DNA from: Lysobacter sp. FW306-1B-D06B
Lineage (GTDB): Bacteria > Pseudomonadota > Gammaproteobacteria > Xanthomonadales > Xanthomonadaceae
DNA: 64,000 bases
Reading direction: 5' to 3'
Assembly: GCF_038446665.1 (NCBI RefSeq)
Contig: NZ_CP151802.1
Location: 2,170,001-2,234,000 of the forward strand
Of the stretch, positions 17,042 to 25,530 are shown one piece after another (within the stretch, counting starts at the first letter, position 1; the number at the start of each line of letters is the position of its first letter). Under the pieces are notes generated by a model. That model saw only the letters and a list, made by a program, of their open reading frames with translations. It had not been told where the DNA came from and searched no databases. Both the position numbers and the translations under genes were made by a program.

Positions 17042-18859
17042 TCAGCCCTTCTTGCTTGCGATCCAGCGGTCGATCTTCTGCTCCAGCACCGCCAGCGGCA
17101 CGGCGCCGTCCTTGAGCACTTCATTGTGGAACTCGCGCACGTCGAACTTGGCGCCCAGTTCCTTCTCGGCCTTCGCGCGCAGTTCCTTGATCTTCAACTC
17201 GCCGATCTTGTACGCCAGCGCCTGGCCGGGCCATGCGATGTAACGCTCGGCTTCGGCCACGGCGGTGGTGTCGCTGACGGCCGAGTTCTCCTTCATGTAC
17301 GCAATGACCTGATCGCGCGTCCAGCCCTTGCTGTGCAGGCCGGTATCGGTGACCAGACGGATCGCGCGCCACAGTTCGTTCTGCAGGTAACCGAAGTACG
17401 AGTACGGATCGGTGTACACGCCCAGGTCCTTGCCCAGCGATTCGGCGTACAGGCCCCAGCCTTCGGCGAACGCGCTCTGGATGCTCCAGCGACGGAACGC
17501 CGGCATGTCCTTCAGCTCGATCTGCGTGGCGATCTGGAAGTGATGGCCCGGGATCGCCTCATGCAGGTACAGGTCTTCCGCGTCCCAGATCTTGCGCGAG
17601 GGCAGGTCGTAGGTGTTGACGTAGAAGATGCCCGGGCGCGTGCCGTCTTCGCTCGGCGGATAGTACTGGCCGCCGGCCGCGGACTTCTCGCGGAACGGCT
17701 CGACCGGGCGGATCTCGAACGGCGACTTCGGGATCACCGAGAACTGCGTCGGGACCTTCTCGTTGATCTTCGCTTCCAGGCCGCGGTAGTACTTGAGCAG
17801 CTCATCCTGGCTCTTGAACTCGAACTTCTTGTCGGTCTGCACGTACTTGAAGAAGTCCTGCAGCGAGCCCTTGAAGCCCACTTCCGTCATCACCTTCTGC
17901 ATCTCGCCGTGGATGCGTGCGACCTCGTCCAGACCGATCTGGTGGATCTGCGCCGGCGTCAGGTCGGTGGTGGTGCTCTGCTTGGCGTTGTAGGCGTACC
18001 ACGCCGCGCCGTTGGGCAGCTTGTCCAGGCCGAAGGTGTCGCGCGTCTTGGGCAGGTATTCGTCGTTGATGAAGACGCGCAGCTTCTTGTACGCCGGCAT
18101 CAGCTGCTCGGCGATCATCTTGCGATAGGCCTCCGTCAGGCGCGTCTTGTCGGCGTCGCTGAAGTCCTTGGGCATGTTGGTGATCGGACCCCAGAAGAGC
18201 GTGTCTTCCGGCTTGTCCTTGATCAGCGCGTCCAGCTGCGGGACGACCTTCTCCATCAGGGCCTTGGGCTGCACGACGCCGGCGGCGATGCCTTGCTTCA
18301 TGTTGGCGATCTCGGTGTCGAACAGCACCGGGATGCGCGCGCCACGGGCGAGCCAGTTGTCGTAGTCCTGCACGGTCTTGAACGGCTGCGCGCCGCTGCC
18401 CGAACCGAACTGCACGGCGAGGCTGGCGGTGCTGTCCATCTGGTTCACCGGCGTCATCCAGCCCGGGAACTGGAAGGATTCGATCTGATCCTTCGCGTCC
18501 TTGGTGAAGATCTCGTAGTTGAGCAGGTCCTGGCCGGTCAGGCCCTCGGAACCCACGGCCTGGACCTTGGCCAGCCAGTCTTCGAGGAATTTCTTCGACT
18601 CGTCGCGGTACTGCTGCGAACCGAAGTCGGGCAGCTCGGCGTTGTAACGCGTGTCACCGGTGAAGGTCGCCAGCACCGGGTTGCGCTTCAGGTACGCCTC
18701 CCAGAAATCCGTGTAGAGCTTGTTGAGCTGATCGGCCTTGGCCTGCGCGTTCTGCGTGGTGGCGGGCGTGCCGGTGACGGCGGTGTCGGTGGCGGGTTTG
18801 GAGCAGCCGGCGACGGCCGCGGAGACGGCGAGGGCAAGCAACAGCGGACGGAACTTCAT
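17042..18859 (-). CDS. DUF885 family lipoprotein, predicted zinc metallopeptidase
   Basis: 605 residues. The start at 18859 has AGGAGA about 7 nt upstream and gives a lipoprotein signal with lipobox VAGC; the longer opening runs through a repeat element. The DUF885 signature LHEAIPGHHFQ carries the metal-binding helix (His433, Glu434, His439). The family is considered gluzincin-like metallopeptidase, attached here to a membrane. A paralogue of similar length lies 154 nt upstream in the same direction and shares most of the C-terminal half, so the pair arose by tandem duplication. Substrate unknown. Confidence 0.87.
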   Translation of the reverse strand: MKFRPLLLALAVSAAVAGCSKPATDTAVTGTPATTQNAQAKADQLNKLYTDFWEAYLKRNPVLATFTGDTRYNAELPDFGSQQYRDESKKFLEDWLAKVQAVGSEGLTGQDLLNYEIFTKDAKDQIESFQFPGWMTPVNQMDSTASLAVQFGSGSGAQPFKTVQDYDNWLARGARIPVLFDTEIANMKQGIAAGVVQPKALMEKVVPQLDALIKDKPEDTLFWGPITNMPKDFSDADKTRLTEAYRKMIAEQLMPAYKKLRVFINDEYLPKTRDTFGLDKLPNGAAWYAYNAKQSTTTDLTPAQIHQIGLDEVARIHGEMQKVMTEVGFKGSLQDFFKYVQTDKKFEFKSQDELLKYYRGLEAKINEKVPTQFSVIPKSPFEIRPVEPFREKSAAGGQYYPPSEDGTRPGIFYVNTYDLPSRKIWDAEDLYLHEAIPGHHFQIATQIELKDMPAFRRWSIQSAFAEGWGLYAESLGKDLGVYTDPYSYFGYLQNELWRAIRLVTDTGLHSKGWTRDQVIAYMKENSAVSDTTAVAEAERYIAWPGQALAYKIGELKIKELRAKAEKELGAKFDVREFHNEVLKDGAVPLAVLEQKIDRWIASKKG

Positions 18860-18891
18860 GGAGTTCTCCTGGTGGTGTCTGGTGGGGTTTG

Positions 18892-19008
18892 CTCCTCCTC
18901 CTGCGCGCAGGGGGAGGTTGGGAGGGGGTTGAGGCGCGCCAGCGCCGAGCGTACCGCGAACCACTTCGCCCCTCCCCAACCCTCCTCTGCATTCGCAGGG
19001 GAGGGAGT
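18892..19008. repeat. inverted repeat element between the two DUF885 genes
   Basis: Two arms rich in GGGAGGGG/CCCCTCCC face each other (about 18892-18928 and 18968-19008), each with its own small hairpin such as CCTGCGCGCAGG and CCTCTGCATTCGCAGGGG. The arrangement can fold into one long stem. It fills almost the whole gap between the two genes and resembles REP-type palindromes; it could also act on mRNA stability. Confidence 0.6.
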
Positions 19009-19013
19009 AGTCA

Positions 19014-20837
19014 TCAGCCCTTCTTCTCCGCGATCCAGCGGTCGATCTTGCCTTCGAGGATTTCCAGCGGCACCGAGCCGTCCTTCAACACCTCGGCATG
19101 GAATTCGCGCACGTCGAACTTCGGGCCCAGCGCCTTCTCGGCCTTCGCGCGGACTTCCTTGATCTTCAACTCGCCCATCTTGTACGCCAGCGCCTGGCCG
19201 GGAATGGCCATGTAGCGTTCGGCTTCGGCGGTGGACTGGGTTTCGCTTTCGGCGGAGTTGTCGAGCATGTACTTGATCACCTGCTCGCGCGTCCAGCCCT
19301 TGCTGTGCAGGCCGGTATCGACGACCAGGCGGATGGCGCGCCACAGTTCGTTCTGAAGGTAACCGAAGTAGTTGTACGGATCGGTGTACACGCCCAGGTC
19401 CTTGCCGAGCGACTCGGCGTACAGCCCCCAGCCTTCGCTGAAAGCGATCTCGCTGCCGAAGCGGCGGAACTTCGGCAGCCCGGTGAGCTCCTGCTGCAGC
19501 GCGAGCTGGAAGTGGTGGCCCGGGATCGCCTCGTGCAGGTACAGGTCTTCCGCATCCCACGTCTTGCGCGTGGGCAGGTCGTAGGTGTTGACGTAGAAGA
19601 TGCCCGGACGGCTGCCATCCTGGCTCGGGCGCATGTACGAACCGCCCGCCGCCGACTGCGCGCGGAACGGCTCGACCGGGCGGATCTCGAACGCCGCCTT
19701 GGGAATCAGCGAGAACTGCTCCGGGATCTTCTGGTTGATCTTGTCTTCCAGCCCGCGGTAGTACGCCAGCAGCGACGGCTCATCGGCGAACGAGAAGCGC
19801 GGGTCGTTCTGCATGAACTTGAAGAAGTCCGACATCGACCCCTTGAAGCCCACCTGCTTCATCACGCCCTCGATCTGGCCGTGGATGCGCTTCACTTCGT
19901 CCAGGCCGATCTGGTGGATCTGCGCGGGCGTGAGGTCGGTCGTCGTCGAGTTGCGCGCGTTGAAGGCGTACCACGCCGCGCCGTTGGGCAGTGCATCCAG
20001 GCCGGACGTGGCGCGCGTCTTGGGCAGATAGTCGTTGGCGATGAAATCGCGCAGTTCGCGATACGCCGGCATCAGCTGCTTCTCGATCAGCTGCTTGTAC
20101 TGCGAGGTGAGGCGCTGCTTGTCGGCGTCGCTGAAATCGGCGGGGAAGTTCTTGACCGGCCCCCAGAACAGCGTGTCCTCGGCCTTGTCCTTGATCAGCG
20201 CGTCCAGCTGCGGGATCACCTTCACCATCAGCGCGCGCGGCTGCACGACGCCGCTCTTCATGCCTTCGCGCGAATTGGCGATGGCCTGGTCGAAGATCGC
20301 CGGCGCCTGCGCGGCGCGCTTGAGCCAGTTGTCGTAATCCTTGACCGTCTTGAACGGCTGCGCGCCGGTGCCGGTGCCCAACTGCACGAAGGTCGCGGCG
20401 AAGTTGTAGAACTGATTGATCGGCTGCTGCCAGGTCGGGAATTTCTCCGCTTCCAGCGAATCCTCGCGATCGCGCACGAAGATCTCGTAACTCAGCAGGT
20501 CCTGGCCCGACAACCCGTCGCTGCCCACGTCCTTCACCGACTTGAGCCAGCGCGTGTTGAACTCGTGCATCTGCTGGCGGTACTGCGCCGACAGCGTGTT
20601 CGGCAACTGGTCGTTGTAACGGTTGTCGCCCTGGAACGTCGCCTGCAGCGGGTTGAGCTTGAGCAGCTCATCCCAGTACTGCTCGTACATCGCGTTCAGA
20701 CGCGTGGCTTTGGCGCTCTGCGTGGCAGTGGCGGCCGGCGCCTGCGCGAAGGCGGCGGAGGGCAGGGCGGCGGTGACGCCCAGGACGAGGGCAATGGCGA
20801 GCGGAAGGCGGAGGAACGGGCGCGCAGGATGCGGCAT
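19014..20837 (-). CDS. DUF885 family exported protein, predicted zinc metallopeptidase
   Basis: 607 residues with a Sec signal peptide (hydrophobic core LAIALVLGVTAALPSAAFA) rather than a lipobox. The zinc motif LHEAIPGHHFQ is intact (His435, Glu436, His441). It is closely similar to the neighbouring lipoprotein gene along the entire mature part, for example FYVNTYDLP, GWGLYAESLGKDLGVYTDP and the final KIDRWIAEKKG. The different export signals suggest one copy is soluble in the periplasm (or secreted) and the other membrane-bound. Upstream is a REP-like inverted pair. Confidence 0.87.
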   Translation of the reverse strand: MPHPARPFLRLPLAIALVLGVTAALPSAAFAQAPAATATQSAKATRLNAMYEQYWDELLKLNPLQATFQGDNRYNDQLPNTLSAQYRQQMHEFNTRWLKSVKDVGSDGLSGQDLLSYEIFVRDREDSLEAEKFPTWQQPINQFYNFAATFVQLGTGTGAQPFKTVKDYDNWLKRAAQAPAIFDQAIANSREGMKSGVVQPRALMVKVIPQLDALIKDKAEDTLFWGPVKNFPADFSDADKQRLTSQYKQLIEKQLMPAYRELRDFIANDYLPKTRATSGLDALPNGAAWYAFNARNSTTTDLTPAQIHQIGLDEVKRIHGQIEGVMKQVGFKGSMSDFFKFMQNDPRFSFADEPSLLAYYRGLEDKINQKIPEQFSLIPKAAFEIRPVEPFRAQSAAGGSYMRPSQDGSRPGIFYVNTYDLPTRKTWDAEDLYLHEAIPGHHFQLALQQELTGLPKFRRFGSEIAFSEGWGLYAESLGKDLGVYTDPYNYFGYLQNELWRAIRLVVDTGLHSKGWTREQVIKYMLDNSAESETQSTAEAERYMAIPGQALAYKMGELKIKEVRAKAEKALGPKFDVREFHAEVLKDGSVPLEILEGKIDRWIAEKKG

Positions 20838-20956
20838 GGGAAAGTCCGGGTTGACGGGCGACCCCGAAGGCTCGCCCGGCCACCCCGGGGTGGCATGGGC
20901 CGAAGGTCATGCGTGCGGGGCGGGCGTCGCGTTTTGCGGGGCATGCGGCGATAGCT

Positions 20957-21085
20957 GTCATTCCCGCGAAGGCGGGGTGTTTTGGGCCGCCGCATGGCGG
21001 CACCATCCAACGCGCAGGCGTATCACCCTCTCCAGAAGGCGTGATGGTCCGGATGGTTGGATCCCCGCCTTCGCGGGGATGACGG
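20957..21085. repeat. pair of inverted REP-like elements
   Basis: GTCATTCCCGCGAAGGCGGG (from 20957) and its inverted counterpart ATCCCCGCCTTCGCGGGGAT (21061-21080, followed by GACGGC) flank about 80 nt. Each arm is itself a small palindrome around GAA/TTC. The same element type recurs at 34.5, 51.8, 54.7, 58.6-58.9 and 62.7-62.8 kb. Confidence 0.8.
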
Positions 21086-21094
21086 CAACAATCC

Positions 21095-21889
21095 CTACGC
21101 GGCCGCCTGCTCGCGCAGCTCCTGCGCGCGCGCCTCGCCCAGGTAGCGCGTGATGCCCGCGCGCACCAGATAGATCAGCGGAATCAGCGCGATCGCCGCC
21201 AGCATCTTGTAGGCGTAATTGACCGTGCTGACCGCGAGGAACAGCGAGGTTGGCCACTTCTGCGGCCCCAGCACGAAGGCGATGTAGAGCACGACGAAGC
21301 TGTCCACCAGCTGCGAGACGGCGGTCGAACCGGTCGCGCGCAACCACACCCACTTCTCTCCGGTGACGCTGCGGATGCGGTGGAATACCGCCACGTCGAT
21401 GAGCTGGCCGATCATGAAAGCCACCAGCGAGCCGGCGATCGTCCACAACCCCTGGCCGAACACCGCCGCGAACGCCGCCTGGTAGTCGTCCACGCCCTGC
21501 GACTGCGCGGCCTTCACCCACCAGTCCGCCGGCGCGATGGCGATCGCGGCGAAGGCGAACACGAAGCCGTACACGATCAGGCCCGCCGCGAGCCACGAGA
21601 TCATGCGCACGCCGCGACGGCCGAAGAACTCATTGATGACGTCGGTCATCAGGAACACCACCGGCCACAGCAACGTGCCGGCGGTGAAGCTCAGCGAACC
21701 GGTCTGGCCGAACAGGTTCCAGTGCAGCGGATCGATGCCCAGCGTTTCTTCCAGCGCGAAGATCTTCACGCCGATGAACTCGGCCAGCACCGCGTTCACG
21801 CAGAAGAACCCGGCAAGCACGATGAACAGTCGCACCGCGCGATCGTCGAGCGTGCGTGCGACGACGAATTGGGACACGGGTTCGCTCAC
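21095..21889 (-). CDS. queuosine precursor transporter, YhhQ/VUT family
   Basis: 264 residues, integral membrane protein with about six or seven hydrophobic helices. The family pattern is clear: LAEFIGVKIFAL near the first helix, GTLLWPVVFLMTDVINEFFGRRGVR (a strongly conserved VFxxTDxINExxG region), then GQLIDVAVFHRIR and the final TVNYAYKMLAAIALIPLIYL. Family members import queuosine precursors (preQ0/preQ1) for tRNA modification. It starts 38 nt after the DUF502 stop codon, so the two may be cotranscribed. No preQ1 riboswitch is seen in that short gap. Confidence 0.9.
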   Translation of the reverse strand: MSEPVSQFVVARTLDDRAVRLFIVLAGFFCVNAVLAEFIGVKIFALEETLGIDPLHWNLFGQTGSLSFTAGTLLWPVVFLMTDVINEFFGRRGVRMISWLAAGLIVYGFVFAFAAIAIAPADWWVKAAQSQGVDDYQAAFAAVFGQGLWTIAGSLVAFMIGQLIDVAVFHRIRSVTGEKWVWLRATGSTAVSQLVDSFVVLYIAFVLGPQKWPTSLFLAVSTVNYAYKMLAAIALIPLIYLVRAGITRYLGEARAQELREQAAA

Positions 21890-21927
21890 GGTGCGCTTCT
21901 CCCCTTCACGCGACGTCGGTGCGGTTG

Positions 21928-22638
21928 TCAGTGCGGCTTTTCGTCCACCGAAGGCGGCGAGAACGGAATGCTGTCGGGCGCCACCGCGCCGCCGGAGATG
22001 ATGAAACTCATGGCCTGATCCACGGTCCAGTCGGTCGGCGTGATTTTCTCCACCGGCACGATTTCCAGGTAGCCGGAGGTCGGATTCGGCGTGGTCGGCA
22101 CGTACACCGCGGCGAGTTCACGGCCGGTGCCGTGTTCGCGGATCACGCGCGTGACAAAACCAATCGACTTCATTTCCTTGTGCGGGAAATCCACCAGCAC
22201 CACCCGCTGCGTGCCGTCGGGCTTGGTCTGCAGGATGTCGAGCAATTGCCGTGCGCTGCTGTAGACGATGCTCGCCAGCGGAATGCGCCCGATCAGCGCC
22301 TCGAACCAGCGCAGCAGGCGCTGCCCCAGCACGTAGCGCGCCATCACGCCGGAGAAGAGGATCACCGCCAGCGTCGCCAGCAACGCGAGCACGGTGCGCA
22401 CCCACTGGTCGTCCAGCCAGTGCAGGCGCGGGTAGGTCGTCGCCAGGTTCTGCAGCATCGGCGTGATGAACGGCTGGCTGATGTCCGACAGCATCACGAA
22501 CACGAACTTGACCACGACCCAGGTCAGCCAGATCGGCAGCAGGGTCAGAAGGCCGGTGAGGAAGAGCTTCTGCAGGCTCGGCTTGGGCGCGGCGGGCCGG
22601 ATCGACGCGGCGGCGGGGGACTCGGGGGAGGTCGGCAT
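21928..22638 (-). CDS. DUF502 domain membrane protein
   Basis: 236 residues. Start at ATG 22638, which follows a GGGGGAGGTCGGC ribosome site; the longer frame runs back into the kinase gene. Two transmembrane segments (LFLTGLLTLLPIWLTWVVVKF, about 26-46, and TVLALLATLAVILFSGVMA) match the DUF502 pattern, followed by IPLASIVYSSARQLLDIL and VYVPTTPNPTSGYLEIVP. Function of the family is unknown; COG2928-type members are inner-membrane proteins. Located between the kinase gene (104 nt upstream) and the YhhQ-like gene. Confidence 0.9.
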   Translation of the reverse strand: MPTSPESPAAASIRPAAPKPSLQKLFLTGLLTLLPIWLTWVVVKFVFVMLSDISQPFITPMLQNLATTYPRLHWLDDQWVRTVLALLATLAVILFSGVMARYVLGQRLLRWFEALIGRIPLASIVYSSARQLLDILQTKPDGTQRVVLVDFPHKEMKSIGFVTRVIREHGTGRELAAVYVPTTPNPTSGYLEIVPVEKITPTDWTVDQAMSFIISGGAVAPDSIPFSPPSVDEKPH

Positions 22639-22742
22639 GGCGCGGATTGTAAGGCGATCGATCACCCGCAGTTGGCATACGCGGGCGGATCGCAGCGTCG
22701 CATGGGCCGCGCTCGGCGGCCTTTGGCGTGGACGGCGGCGCC

Positions 22743-24746
22743 TCAGCGCTCGCGCACGAGGCGGAACCCGACGTCGTCGTACCCGCGCGCTGCCGCGAGC
22801 GTGCGCTGGCCCTCGTGGCTGCGCCAGGAACCGCCGCTGACCTGGCGCTGCTGGCAGTTCTGGCCGCAGTCGCGCAGCCACAGCGACACCGCGCGGCCGT
22901 CGATCTCCACCCCCGTCTGCGCGATCTCTTCCGCGCTCGGCAGGCGGTAACGGCGTCCGGTCTGCGCGCTGTACCAGTGCGCGTAGGCCTGCGCGTCTTC
23001 CAGGGAGATGCAGACCACCGGGTCGTTTTCGTCCTGGCGGAAACCGGGTGACTGCCAGTCGCGCGGATCGAGCACGCGCAACAACGAAGCGCGCTCGCGG
23101 CACAGCGCTGGCTCGCGGCCGTTGGCTGCGGCGAAGCGCGCGTATTCGCGGCGGCTCACTGGCCGTGGCGTCAGCGCGACGCTGACCTTTGCACTGCTCA
23201 GCGAGGCCGTCTCGATCTTGCTGCCGCGCGCCAGGCCCTTTGGCAGCGCCTTGGCCTGCGCGATCAGGCGCGGGTCGAGTTTGCGTGGCATCTGCAACTG
23301 TTCGGCCAGCGCGGTCAGGCGCTGCGCGTCGGCGGCATCGCGGCGGGTGACGGCCTTCTGCAGGCGCGCGTCGAGCGCCTTGCCGGTCGCCTCACGCAAC
23401 TGCTGCTGCGCCGCCGAATTGGCGGTGCCCGTCTGCTGGCCCAGCGCGGCCGCGCGCGAGGCCAGTTCGCGAGCACGATCGTCCTTGCCGTCCTTCACTG
23501 CGCGAACGAGGTGATCGGAAAACGCCGCCGTGAGCTGGTCGATGGCCTTGGCCACGTCGGGATGCGTGCTGTCGGTGTGCCAGGCGAGGAGCACGCTGTC
23601 GAAGGCATTGGCATCCTCCGGCTCGGTCAGGCGGCCGCGCGCGATCTGCTGGCGCGCGTCCTCCAGCGCATGCTGCAGCGGCGCCTCGGGCAGCGGTTGC
23701 AGCATCGCGGCGGTCGGGTCGACCGACGGCGTCGCCTGCGGTGCCGTCGCGATGGGCGTCATCGGCGCGGGTTTTTCGGCCTCGTCGCGGCCCAGGCTGA
23801 AAGCGAGCACGACCAGCGTCACCGCGGTCACGCCGAGCGTCGCCCACACCGGCATCGCCCAGCGCTGCGTCGGGCGCAGGCGGCGAAGACTCTCCACCGC
23901 GCCGGTCCACGGCTTGCGCTGTTGCACGCCGCGGATCGCGTTGGCCATCTGCGTCGCATCCTGGAAGCGATGCGCGGCCTGCTTGGACAGCGCACGATTC
24001 ATGAAGCGCTGCCAGTGGCGCAGATGCTGCGGAAGTTTCGGAATCGGATCCTGTGCGTGCATCACCGCCATCGACAAGGCGTCGGCGGCTTCGAAGGGCA
24101 GGCGTCCGGTGAGCATTTCCCACAGCAGCACGCCCATGCTGTAGAGGTCCGCGCGGCCGTCGACGTCTTCGCCGCGCGCCTGTTCGGGCGCCATGTACGC
24201 GGTGCTGCCCACGGCAAGGCCCGCCGTCGTAACGCGCGGGCCGAAGCCACGGCGCAGCGCGATGCCGAAATCGGCGAGCAGCACGCGCTCGCTTTCGTCG
24301 AACAGCACGTTCTCGGCCTTGACGTCGCGATGCACGACACCGCGCGCATGCGCGTAGTCCAGCGCCTGAAGCAGCGTCAGCGCGATCTCGATCGCGCGCG
24401 GTTCATCCTTGCTCAGCTCGCGCTGGCCGAGGTGGCCGCGCGGTAGGTAGGGCATCGCGTAGTAGGGCAGGCCGTCGAACGTGCGGCCCACTTCGTGGAT
24501 GCCGACGATGTTGGGATGTTCCAGTCGCGCGATCGTGCGCACTTCGTTCTCGAAGCGACGACGGCTGACTTCGTCGGCGAGCGCGAGCGGCAACATCACC
24601 TTGATCGCCACCTCGCGCGCGAGCGCAAGCTGGTTTCCCAGGTACACGGTCGACATGCCGCCGTGGTTGATCACCTTGTGCAGGCGATAACCGGCGATCT
24701 CCGGCAATGGCGATGTGTTGTCGTTGTTGCCTGCAGAACCGGACAT
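22743..24746 (-). CDS. membrane-anchored Ser/Thr protein kinase fused to a SUMF1/formylglycine-synthase-like domain
   Basis: 667 residues. Kinase domain: INHGGMSTVYL glycine loop, VAIK (Lys49), catalytic HRDVK (Asp141), DFG (159-161) and the APEQARG segment; a complete Hanks-type kinase. A single transmembrane helix follows (297-319, WAMPVWATLGVTAVTLVVLAF), then an alpha-helical coiled region (about 345-500), then residues about 525-667 with SUMF1/FGE-family signatures (PRPVSRREYARFAA, VVCISLEDAQAYAHWYS, RYRLPSAEE, VSGGSWRS, GFRLVRE). The domain would be outside the cytoplasm. It probably senses or binds something rather than making formylglycine, as in other kinase fusions. Confidence 0.9.
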   Translation of the reverse strand: MSGSAGNNDNTSPLPEIAGYRLHKVINHGGMSTVYLGNQLALAREVAIKVMLPLALADEVSRRRFENEVRTIARLEHPNIVGIHEVGRTFDGLPYYAMPYLPRGHLGQRELSKDEPRAIEIALTLLQALDYAHARGVVHRDVKAENVLFDESERVLLADFGIALRRGFGPRVTTAGLAVGSTAYMAPEQARGEDVDGRADLYSMGVLLWEMLTGRLPFEAADALSMAVMHAQDPIPKLPQHLRHWQRFMNRALSKQAAHRFQDATQMANAIRGVQQRKPWTGAVESLRRLRPTQRWAMPVWATLGVTAVTLVVLAFSLGRDEAEKPAPMTPIATAPQATPSVDPTAAMLQPLPEAPLQHALEDARQQIARGRLTEPEDANAFDSVLLAWHTDSTHPDVAKAIDQLTAAFSDHLVRAVKDGKDDRARELASRAAALGQQTGTANSAAQQQLREATGKALDARLQKAVTRRDAADAQRLTALAEQLQMPRKLDPRLIAQAKALPKGLARGSKIETASLSSAKVSVALTPRPVSRREYARFAAANGREPALCRERASLLRVLDPRDWQSPGFRQDENDPVVCISLEDAQAYAHWYSAQTGRRYRLPSAEEIAQTGVEIDGRAVSLWLRDCGQNCQQRQVSGGSWRSHEGQRTLAAARGYDDVGFRLVRER

Positions 24747-24909
24747 CGCGGCCCCCTGTCGCGAAGCAGGAGCATACGCCGAGAGAGGGGAAAGCTCACG
24801 ACGTGCCCATCACATCCACGATGTGCGCACGATCGTTGGTTCAGTGTGATGACGCACAGCGTCAGTTTTTGTCGGAAACGGCCGGATTTTGGGCGGTTTC
24901 TGCCGTTTC

Positions 24910-25380
24910 CTACACGCTGTCGGCGCCTTCGCGATGTGCGGGTTTGCGCCTCACGTAGAGCTGCTTGCGCACGCGTGCGACGACCTCGCCCTGTGCATCG
25001 GTGATATCGGTGTCAAACCAGCGCAGTGCCTTCTCGCCGTTCGCGGTGGCGGCGCGAAGTTCGTCGAGCGCTTCATCGCGCAGGCGGAAGTCGGCGTGCA
25101 CGGTGCCGCGACCGGGCTTCACGAATTCGATCTCGCCGGCCTTGTCCCAGACCCAGTACTCGCGGCCCAGGGCATTCATCGCCAGCAGCATCCAGAACGG
25201 ATCGGTCATCGCGAACAGGCTGCCGCCGAAATGCGTGCCGACGTAGTTGCGGTTCCAGGGGCGCATGCGCAGTTCGACGTGCGCGTGGCGGTAGTCGTCG
25301 GAGATCTGCGTGACGTGGATGCCGCTGAAAAGAAACGGCGGCCAGAAGTTGAGGCCGCGGCGCAGGACACTGGCTTTCAT
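24910..25380 (-). CDS. DUF4442 family hotdog-fold protein (thioesterase-like)
   Basis: 156 residues from ATG 25380. The hotdog-fold pattern is seen as NRNYVGTHFGGSLFAMTDPFWMLLAM, followed by VWDKAGEIEFVKPGRGTVHADF. Members of this family resemble acyl-CoA thioesterases (YiiD C-terminal type); activity and substrate are unproven. No signal peptide. A palindromic repeat element (25436-25516) sits directly upstream, in the gap to the YbbN-type gene. Confidence 0.85.
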   Translation of the reverse strand: MKASVLRRGLNFWPPFLFSGIHVTQISDDYRHAHVELRMRPWNRNYVGTHFGGSLFAMTDPFWMLLAMNALGREYWVWDKAGEIEFVKPGRGTVHADFRLRDEALDELRAATANGEKALRWFDTDITDAQGEVVARVRKQLYVRRKPAHREGADSV

Positions 25381-25435
25381 TCGGAGCGGGGCTGCGTGTG
25401 GGGCGCACAGCCTGCCATACGGATGCGTATCGTGA

Positions 25436-25516
25436 TAGCCCGGGTAAGCGGAGCGCACCCGGGTTTGGACCGTTCGGCGGCGAGCGTCCCCGGGTGCGCT
25501 TCGCTTACCCGGGCTA
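25436..25516. repeat. long palindromic element, TAGCCCGGGTAAGCG type
   Basis: Arms TAGCCCGGGTAAGCGGAGCG (from 25436) with CACCCGGG, and the inverted CCCGGGTGCGCTTCGCTTAC (from 25488) with CCGGGCTA, separated by 24 nt; about 28 bp can pair with one mismatch. A second near-identical copy lies at 62611-62688. It fits a REP/BIME-like or small hairpin mobile element. Confidence 0.82.
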
Positions 25517-25530
25517 CGTGCTGCCGTCGA

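Noticed and set aside
21890..21927. preQ1 riboswitch before the YhhQ-like gene
   Set aside because: Only 38 nt separate it from the DUF502 stop and no pseudoknot-like pattern is visible.
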